A stretch of DNA of 5,832 nucleotides from a bacterium (GTDB taxonomy: Bacteria > B130-G9), in the NCBI GenBank assembly GCA_021160245.1, contig JAGHCW010000035.1, positions 1-5,832 on the forward strand, given 5' to 3'. Under the pieces are notes generated by a model. It saw only the letters and a program-made list of their open reading frames with translations, was not told the origin of the DNA and made no database searches. The position numbers were made by a program, and so were the translations under genes. Below, in pieces: positions 1 through 5,112 of this stretch (position 1 is its first letter; every line of letters begins with the position of its first letter).

Positions 1-2
1 AT

Positions 3-47
3 TTAGCGGCAGCTGGAGCAGGTCTTCTTATCTCAAGGACGGAATAG
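3..47 (+). CDS. Possible C-terminal tail of an upstream gene (partial)
   Basis: Reading from base 3 gives 14 codons (LAAAGAGLLISRTE) and a TAG at 45-47. The small, hydrophobic residues followed by a polar end would suit the last membrane segment of an integral membrane protein, and a terminator-like hairpin begins six bases after the stop. The alternative is frame 2, which stays open to a TAG at 92-94 and has a more GC-rich third codon position. That reading would run straight through the hairpin. Too little sequence is present to identify a family, and the segment may be non-coding. Confidence 0.25.
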   Translation, partial: LAAAGAGLLISRTE

Positions 48-52
48 TCCAT

Positions 53-92
53 CGGGTCTGCAACCAGACGCGTGCAGACTTGCTTATTGATT
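53..92 (+). terminator. Terminator-like hairpin before the lptFG gene
   Basis: GTCTGCA (56-62) pairs perfectly with TGCAGAC (73-79) across a 10-base loop. The stem can be extended outward by two G-U pairs and one C-G pair (53-55 with 80-82). The following bases are T-rich but broken (CTTATTGATT, 83-92). A competing smaller hairpin, GTCTG (56-60) with CAGAC (65-69), uses the same left arm. It could terminate an upstream transcript ending near base 47. The interrupted T tract makes this a moderate-to-weak call, and the hairpin could also be a leader structure of the gene at 139. Confidence 0.3.
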
Positions 93-138
93 AGAGCGCG
101 CATCAAATGAGGCTGACGGACTCCTGTGGCGAGGCACG

Positions 139-2595
139 ATGAGAAAACTTGATATATACATTCTCCGCCAAATGGCCGGGCCCTTCGGCCTTTGCCTCAG
201 CCTGATCACGATGATCCTGATCATGCGGCAGACGCTCAGGTTGATGGAGATGATCATCAACAAGGGCATTCCCGCCTTATCGGTGGTCCAGCTGCTCATC
301 TACCTTCTGCCGTCGCTACTTGTATTGTCGATTCCTATGGCCGTTCTTGTTTCAACGCTGATGACATTCACCAGGATGTCATCCGACAGCGAGATAGTCG
401 CGATGAAGGCGACTGGCATCAGTCTCTTCAGGATGCAGCGACCGGCGCTTATCTTTGGCCTAGCAGCATGGATAGTATCGTCGTTGATAATGATCTACTT
501 CCTGCCGTTCGCCAATCGCTCGGCGAAAAAAATGATCTTTGAGATGGCGACCAAGCACGCCGATGCAATCATCGAGCCACGCGTCTTCTGCGATAGGTTC
601 AAGGATGTCGTGGTCTATATAGATGAGAAGCTTCCGGATGAGGCGATCATGCAGGGAGTCTTTGTCTCGCATCTGTCGGAGAATGGAGACCTTCGCATTA
701 TGGTCGCCTCGCGGGGCATGCTTTTCTCAGATGAGGAGAAACAGCAGAGCTTCCTGCGACTTGAGAACGGCAGCGTGCATGAACTACCCCGCTCCCACGC
801 CGAGAGATATTCCGTCTCCAGTTTCTCCACCCAAGACTATCCGATCCTGACTGAGTTCAGTGCGAAGAAAATGAAGAAGAAGATTCCCAAAAGCTATCGG
901 GAGATGACTCTTCAAGAACTCGACCAGCAGATAGAGCGGCGCCTCGTGAAAGTCCACGCGACAAAGGCGGCATACGAGAAGGCCAAAAGGAAGGCAAACC
1001 CCAAGAAAGGCGATGACAAAGGGATCGCCGGACTCAAACGATCGCACGAATACGAGAAGTTTCTCTACAACTCCAGTCGCGTCGAGCTCCAAAAGAAGTT
1101 CTCATTGCCGTTCGCGTGCGTCATCTTCGCTCTCTTGGGCGTGCCGCTTGGGGTTTTTGGGCGCCGATTGAAGCAGACCGGAAGCCTCGGGAGCAGTCTG
1201 TTCTTCTTTCTGATCTATTATGTGCTGCTATCGACTGGCGAGGATATGGGGGACAACGGCCATCTGCACCCGATTCTCGCCATGTGGTTTCCAAACGTAG
1301 CGCTCGGTCTCTTCGCCTCGGCGCTTCTTTACTATTCCGCCCATGAGCGGAAGCCGAGAATCTGGATCATTCTCTCCGACCTGGCCTTCTCGTTCTTTCA
1401 AAGAACCAAAGCCCTGCTGCTAAGGACAGGCGCCGTAAGGCAGTTCGGTCGGCCGTGGGCAACCAGCCTTAAGATGGCAAGCGAGCGTCTGGGAAGCAAC
1501 AGGATCGGTTTCCCAAAGCTCCTTGACCGTTACGTCGCATCGCAATTTATCAGGATATTTTGGATTGTGGTTGTTGGCCTCGGCACAGTCTTCTGCCTGG
1601 TGCAGTTCTTCGAGGTGCTGGATGACGTGATGGAACACAAGTCGGGGCTGTATCCGGCCCTCAAGTACGTTCTCTTAAGCCTTCCGCAGCTGCTCTTCTG
1701 GCTGGTACCAGTGGCAGTTTTGATTACAGCGATGATGACCATGAATATCATGACAAGAAGCAACGAGACTACTGTTCTCCTTGCGGGCGGAACGAGTCTG
1801 CAAAGAGCATCTATGGCGATTGTCATCCTAGCGTTTCTTTCGAGCCTCGTCGCCTTTACGCTTAACGAGTATATTGTCCCATACACGAACAAGGAGGCGG
1901 AGCGGGTCAAGCACGAGGAGATCAACAAGCGCAAGCGCAAGAGCAAGTTCGCAAAACATAAGATATGGTACCGAGGCGCCCATAATCGCATCTATAACAT
2001 AGAATACATCGACCAGAACGCCCAGAACGCCTTGATACAGGGCTTCACGATCTTTGAGTTCACAGATGATTTCCACATCAAGCAGATTCTTCGCGCAGAA
2101 AGGGCCTATTTCGCCGACGGGAATTGGTTTTTGGAGAACGTTGACTTCAAACAGATAACGGATAAGGGGCCTAGGTCGGAACTAATCGAGCGCATGGTTA
2201 TCAAACTCGATGAGACCCCGGCAGATTTCATCAAATCACGCCCCAGGCCTGACGAGATGAGCTATGATGAGCTCAGAAGCTATATTGAAGATCTGAAGAG
2301 CGCCGGCTATAGCTACCAGAAGTACCAGACCGATCTTATGAATAAAATGGCGCTGCCGGCGATTGCATTCATAATAGCGCTGATCGCTGTCCCCCTGGGC
2401 GCAAGGTCGGGAAAAAGCGGCAAGCTCGTTGGATTGGGCGGGGCAATCGCCATCGCCGGTGTCTTCTTCGTCGTTCACTCCTCGTTCATTTCGTTTGGAC
2501 ACAGCGGACGGATACCCTACTTCTTGGCCGCCTGGGCCGCCAATATACTATTCGGTGTTGGGGGATTGTTTCTGTTCTCCCACGCGAGGACCTAG
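139..2595 (+). CDS. lptF/lptG: Fused LptF-LptG lipopolysaccharide export permease
   Basis: This is probably the whole transmembrane part of the LptB2FG ABC exporter, which extracts LPS from the inner membrane and passes it to the periplasmic Lpt bridge. The 818 residues are two consecutive YjgP/YjgQ-family permeases; each is normally a separate protein of about 360-400 residues. Half 1 (about 1-400) is LptF-like: N-terminal LDIYILRQ, membrane segments near 14-30, 50-77, 102-121, 321-340, 348-365 and 378-399, a periplasmic domain (about 135-250) and a GVPLG motif (334-338). Half 2 (about 459-818) is LptG-like: LLDRYVASQF (461-470), segments near 473-493, 508-536, 557-576, 737-754, 763-783 and 793-813, and VPLG at 751-754. 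A linker of about 60 residues (400-458) joins them; six segments per half place both ends and the linker in the cytoplasm, so fusion is topologically easy. Half 1 carries a basic insertion (about 274-309). The ATG follows GAGG (131-134) by four bases, and the nearest upstream in-frame stop is at 88-90. No ATPase (LptB) is visible in the window. Confidence 0.93.
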   Translation: MRKLDIYILRQMAGPFGLCLSLITMILIMRQTLRLMEMIINKGIPALSVVQLLIYLLPSLLVLSIPMAVLVSTLMTFTRMSSDSEIVAMKATGISLFRMQRPALIFGLAAWIVSSLIMIYFLPFANRSAKKMIFEMATKHADAIIEPRVFCDRFKDVVVYIDEKLPDEAIMQGVFVSHLSENGDLRIMVASRGMLFSDEEKQQSFLRLENGSVHELPRSHAERYSVSSFSTQDYPILTEFSAKKMKKKIPKSYREMTLQELDQQIERRLVKVHATKAAYEKAKRKANPKKGDDKGIAGLKRSHEYEKFLYNSSRVELQKKFSLPFACVIFALLGVPLGVFGRRLKQTGSLGSSLFFFLIYYVLLSTGEDMGDNGHLHPILAMWFPNVALGLFASALLYYSAHERKPRIWIILSDLAFSFFQRTKALLLRTGAVRQFGRPWATSLKMASERLGSNRIGFPKLLDRYVASQFIRIFWIVVVGLGTVFCLVQFFEVLDDVMEHKSGLYPALKYVLLSLPQLLFWLVPVAVLITAMMTMNIMTRSNETTVLLAGGTSLQRASMAIVILAFLSSLVAFTLNEYIVPYTNKEAERVKHEEINKRKRKSKFAKHKIWYRGAHNRIYNIEYIDQNAQNALIQGFTIFEFTDDFHIKQILRAERAYFADGNWFLENVDFKQITDKGPRSELIERMVIKLDETPADFIKSRPRPDEMSYDELRSYIEDLKSAGYSYQKYQTDLMNKMALPAIAFIIALIAVPLGARSGKSGKLVGLGGAIAIAGVFFVVHSSFISFGHSGRIPYFLAAWAANILFGVGGLFLFSHART

Positions 2596-2612
2596 CCTCG
2601 CCGCATGTGACA

Positions 2613-2630
2613 TGAGAGGCATGCCTCACA
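2613..2630. repeat. Palindrome between lptFG and nadE
   Basis: A perfect 12-bp palindrome, GAGGCATGCCTC (2616-2627), extends after one mismatched pair by two further pairs, giving an 18-bp imperfect palindrome. It begins 18 bases after the lptFG stop and ends 28 bases before the -35 box of the predicted nadE promoter. No T run follows and the perfect centre leaves little room for a hairpin loop, so a dimeric regulator's operator is more likely than an intrinsic terminator. No known operator was recognised, and chance remains possible. Confidence 0.35.
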
Positions 2631-2658
2631 CTCTCTGTCGCCCCGTATGTCTTGCCGA

Positions 2659-2688
2659 TTGACTGTGTGTCTGGCGCTAGGATATATT
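2659..2688 (+). promoter_or_regulatory. Sigma70-type promoter for nadE
   Basis: TTGACT (2659-2664) and TATATT (2683-2688) each match five of six consensus bases and are separated by 18 bp. They lie in the only sizeable gap between lptFG and nadE and point towards nadE. Transcription would begin near 2695, giving a leader of about 60 bases before the preferred ATG at 2757. This would let nadE, and perhaps the macro-domain gene after it, be expressed independently of lptFG. The extended -10 TG element is absent. Confidence 0.6.
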
Positions 2689-2745
2689 GTACGTCCAAAT
2701 GACGAGTGGCGGTGGAGTTAGAGCCTCACACAGAATCCGAAGAAC

Positions 2746-2752
2746 AAGGGAG
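2746..2752 (+). promoter_or_regulatory. Shine-Dalgarno that sets the nadE start
   Basis: AAGGGAG lies four bases before the ATG at 2757. The alternative in-frame start, GTG at 2706, has no purine-rich site before it and would sit only about 11 bases after the predicted transcription start. It would also add 17 polar residues with no counterpart in the family. The ATG is therefore preferred. Confidence 0.6.
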
Positions 2753-2756
2753 CAGA

Positions 2757-4418
2757 ATGGCCCGAGATTATGATGAAAATGCCTGGTTCAACCGATTGAA
2801 GGTCGGTGTTGGCCAGATAAAAACAAGCACTGGCGATTTTCCGGGAAATGTCGAGAAGGTCTTGAATGCCATAAAGAAGGCTGAGGAGCTTGGCTGCAAC
2901 CTGGTGGTCTTTCCCGAGATGTGTCTCGCCGGATGCCCGGCGCATGACTTACTCCAGAGGCCGGACTTCGTTCAGGGCCAGATTTCCGCGATGCGAGACG
3001 TGGCAAGTCGCGTTGGCCGGATAATCGTGCTTCTGGGTTTCGTGTCCCGCAAGAAGGAAGATAGAATCGAGTATCTTCATAACGCAGCCGCGCTCTGTTT
3101 CGACGGCAAGGTGCTGCGGGTGATAGAGAAGAGCTCCATAGGTGAGCACAGCGGGCTTGAGGAGCGTCATTATATGACGAAGGGGGAGCTTGCTCCACCT
3201 GTCAGGATTAACCGCGTAGCGGTCGGCGTCCTGGTCGGAGATGATGTTTTGAGGCCCGGGACTTGCGAGCAGTTGGCAGAGCAGGGGGCGCACGTGATCG
3301 TGGCGCCCATCGCCTCGCCTTTCCGGATAGGGGCAACCGACAGTCGGATATCTAGAATTGCCGAGAGGGCCGACGAGGCGAGTGTCAACCTATTGGTTGT
3401 GAACCGGGTGGGCGGCCAGGACGAACTAGTGTTCGACGGCGCCAGCTTCGCCGTTGATGATTATGGAGAGCGAATATGGCAAGCGCCTCAGTTCGAAGAG
3501 GGTCTTTTTGTCGTCGAGGTTTCGGCGGGAAACAGGCCGGCTGCGCTTCCCGATGACCTTGAGCAGGTCCGCGGCGCGCTGGTCACCTCGATTCGCGATT
3601 ATGTTCATGATTGCGGCCTCTCCAAAGCGATTGTGGGTTTGTCAGGAGGGATCGATTCTGCGCTCGTTGCTGCGCTTGCAAAAGATGCGCTCGGGCCGGA
3701 GAATGTCCTGGGCTTGCTCATGCCCAGTGGCATAACATCCAAGGAAAGCACGGACTATGCGGAATCGCTCGCCTCGAATCTTAGTATCAAGACAGAAAGC
3801 GTCCCGATTCAGCCTATTCTGGACACCTACATCGGTAGTTTGAGCGGGCATTTCGTCGGCAAGGAGCCTGATGTTACTGAGCAGAATCTTCATGCGAGGA
3901 TACGAGGCGATATCTTGATGGCGTTTTCAAACAAGCTAGGCCATCTAGTGCTCTGTACGGGCAATAGATCGGAAGGATCGACGGGCTACGCGACGCTTTA
4001 TGGTGATATGGCCGGCGGCTTCTGCCCACTCGCGGACGTTCCGAAGACGCTCGTCTATAGTCTTGCGGGGCACATCAATAGCCGGACAGGTCAGGAGGTA
4101 ATCCCCAAGACCATAATTGATAGGGAGCCAACAGCGGAGTTGAGACCGAATCAAACGGACGCCGAGTCGCTTGGGCCATACAAGCAGTTGGACCCAATAC
4201 TCGAGGCGCATCTTGACCGGGGATTGGGTATTCGGGAGATTGTGGACAGCGGCTTGCCCGAGGAGGCGACTCGAGACGCGCTCAGGCGTTTTTATTGCAG
4301 CCAGCACAAGCGTCACCAGGCCGCTCCCGGGCCGCGCATCGTGTCCGCGAGAACGTCTTCTGAGGTCAGACTTCCAATCAACTCCCACTTCGACGCATGG
4401 TTCAAATTCTCGGAATAG
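2757..4418 (+). CDS. nadE: NAD+ synthase with a glutaminase-type domain lacking its catalytic Cys
   Basis: This protein should carry out the last step of NAD+ synthesis: ATP-dependent amidation of nicotinic acid adenine dinucleotide, in the cytoplasm. Its 553 residues match the usual short form of two-domain bacterial NadE. Residues about 13-265 form a nitrilase-fold glutaminase domain and about 275-553 the ATP-pyrophosphatase synthetase domain. The synthetase half keeps SGGIDS (296-301), the region leading to TGNRSE (401-406; commonly TGNKSE), TLYGDMAGG, PTAEL (458-462) and HKRHQAAPG (517-525). In the glutaminase half, the catalytic Glu (FPEM, E54) and Lys (EKSS, K125) and the GGQDELVFDG motif (219-228) remain. 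However, the nucleophile motif, normally close to ICEDLW, reads VGDDVL (160-165), putting Gly161 at the Cys position. The LPNY-type loop after the Lys is also replaced (SIGEHSG). The reading frame is intact, so the gene is not a simple pseudogene. I infer ammonia-dependent activity, or ammonia supplied by another protein; a changed substrate is possible. A promoter lies just upstream, and the macro-domain gene follows 91 bases later. Confidence 0.92.
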   Translation: MARDYDENAWFNRLKVGVGQIKTSTGDFPGNVEKVLNAIKKAEELGCNLVVFPEMCLAGCPAHDLLQRPDFVQGQISAMRDVASRVGRIIVLLGFVSRKKEDRIEYLHNAAALCFDGKVLRVIEKSSIGEHSGLEERHYMTKGELAPPVRINRVAVGVLVGDDVLRPGTCEQLAEQGAHVIVAPIASPFRIGATDSRISRIAERADEASVNLLVVNRVGGQDELVFDGASFAVDDYGERIWQAPQFEEGLFVVEVSAGNRPAALPDDLEQVRGALVTSIRDYVHDCGLSKAIVGLSGGIDSALVAALAKDALGPENVLGLLMPSGITSKESTDYAESLASNLSIKTESVPIQPILDTYIGSLSGHFVGKEPDVTEQNLHARIRGDILMAFSNKLGHLVLCTGNRSEGSTGYATLYGDMAGGFCPLADVPKTLVYSLAGHINSRTGQEVIPKTIIDREPTAELRPNQTDAESLGPYKQLDPILEAHLDRGLGIREIVDSGLPEEATRDALRRFYCSQHKRHQAAPGPRIVSARTSSEVRLPINSHFDAWFKFSE

Positions 4419-4433
4419 AAACTGATGGCGCGG

Positions 4434-4508
4434 CTCTAGATCTTACTTTCAATTGGGGACTGGGCTGTGCCTCGGGCGGATTGCGGTCAGTAAGGGGATG
4501 ATCTAGAG
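4434..4508. repeat. 9-bp inverted repeat between nadE and the macro-domain gene
   Basis: CTCTAGATC (4434-4442) is matched exactly by its reverse complement GATCTAGAG (4500-4508), with 57 bases between. The right arm ends two bases before the GTG start of the macro-domain gene and overlaps the in-frame TAG (4504-4506) that blocks any longer N terminus. In RNA the pairing could bring the start codon close to a long stem-loop. No T run follows, so it is not a typical terminator. Each arm contains the palindrome TCTAGA, which makes a chance match somewhat easier. Confidence 0.35.
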
Positions 4509-4509
4509 A

Positions 4510-5040
4510 GTGGATGAGATTCTCTTCGGCAGAAAGAAGATCAGGCTCGTGGAGGGAGACATCGCGGCGCAGGATGTGGACGCGATTGTGAATGCTGCCA
4601 ACAGCGAGCTCTGGATGGGATCGGGCGTCGCTGGGGCTATCAAGCGGGCCGGAGGGCAAGAGGTTGAGGACGAGGCTGTCGCTTTGGGGCCTATCCCGAT
4701 TGGCGAGGCTGCCACAACTGCGGCGGGCCGGCTGAGAGCGAAATACGTCATACACGCGGCCGCGATGGGCCCGAATCTCGTGACAGGCGCCCATCAGATA
4801 AGAGAAAGTACTCGCAATTCGCTGATTCGAGCTCACGACCTTCATCTTGCGAGCATTGCATTCCCCTCGATTGGCACAGGAGTTGGTGGTTTCCCGATGA
4901 AAAGTTGTGCCGAGATCATGCTCTCCGAGGCGAGGCAGTTTTTGGTTGAGCGTGACACAACAATCGAAGAGATCGTATTCGTCTTGTGGGGCAAACGGGC
5001 CTATGATGAATTCGCCGAGGCTCTTGACGAGTTTAAATAG
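4510..5040 (+). CDS. Macro-domain ADP-ribose-binding protein
   Basis: A stand-alone macro domain (Appr-1''-p processing / COG2110 type) of 176 residues, the usual size for a single-domain member. Such proteins bind ADP-ribose, and many remove it from proteins or hydrolyse O-acetyl-ADP-ribose. Visible motifs are GDI (16-18, adenine-contacting Asp17), VDAIVNAANS (23-32), the glycine-rich GSGVAGAIKRAGG (37-49), GPIPIGEA (60-67), AKYVIHAA (77-84) and the phosphate-binding loop SIGTGVGGF (120-128). The catalytic Asp found in MacroD/YmdB-type enzymes (GVDGAI) is Ala41 here, as in AF1521-like members (GVAYAI), so binding or a weaker or different hydrolase activity is possible. No signal peptide is present; it should act in the cytoplasm. 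The GTG start is forced by an in-frame TAG six bases upstream. The best Shine-Dalgarno, AGGGG (4493-4497), is rather far at 12 bases. The gene follows nadE on the same strand and may share its transcript, a sensible pairing of NAD+ synthesis with ADP-ribose handling. Confidence 0.9.
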   Translation: MDEILFGRKKIRLVEGDIAAQDVDAIVNAANSELWMGSGVAGAIKRAGGQEVEDEAVALGPIPIGEAATTAAGRLRAKYVIHAAAMGPNLVTGAHQIRESTRNSLIRAHDLHLASIAFPSIGTGVGGFPMKSCAEIMLSEARQFLVERDTTIEEIVFVLWGKRAYDEFAEALDEFK

Positions 5041-5112
5041 AGGTTGCTCTAGTTCAATTGTGCAAACAGCTGACCGCCTTGTCGATAAGTAAGCTCACAG
5101 CATAAGAGGTTG

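Noticed and set aside
2-94. Frame-2 reading of the first 94 bases as the tail of an upstream gene
   Set aside because: It is open for 30 codons with a GC-rich third position, but gives no recognisable sequence and runs through the terminator-like hairpin. The short frame-3 tail fits the hairpin better. Neither can be proved from this window.
1530-1991. 153-residue minus-strand open frame inside lptFG
   Set aside because: It lies antisense to conserved membrane segments of the LptG half, and its composition reflects the complementary codons.
2623-2731. Exact 9-base direct repeat GCCTCACAC at 2623-2631 and 2723-2731, 100 bases apart
   Set aside because: Only two copies, and the second lies after the predicted promoter. 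A repeat this short is not far from chance expectation in a region of this size.
2706-2756. Longer nadE N terminus from GTG at 2706
   Set aside because: No Shine-Dalgarno precedes it, it lies almost at the predicted transcription start, and the 17 added residues are polar and outside the conserved domain. The ATG at 2757 has a good ribosome binding site.
2757-4418. nadE as a decaying pseudogene
   Set aside because: The frame is uninterrupted over 553 codons, the synthetase motifs are intact, and a good promoter and ribosome binding site are present. Only glutaminase-site residues are changed.
4402-4845. 147-residue minus-strand open frame across the nadE/macro-domain gap
   Set aside because: It overlaps the conserved macro-domain motifs in antisense and shows no family features of its own.
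5038-5051. Small hairpin TAGAG-GTTG-CTCTA at the end of the macro-domain gene as a terminator
   Set aside because: The stem has only five pairs, three of them A-T, and the following bases do not form a T run, so intrinsic termination is unlikely.
5079-5107. TTGTCG and ATAAGA as a promoter for the last gene
   Set aside because: The boxes match poorly and the start would fall at or inside the ATG at 5113, overlapping the Shine-Dalgarno. The gene may instead be read through from upstream.
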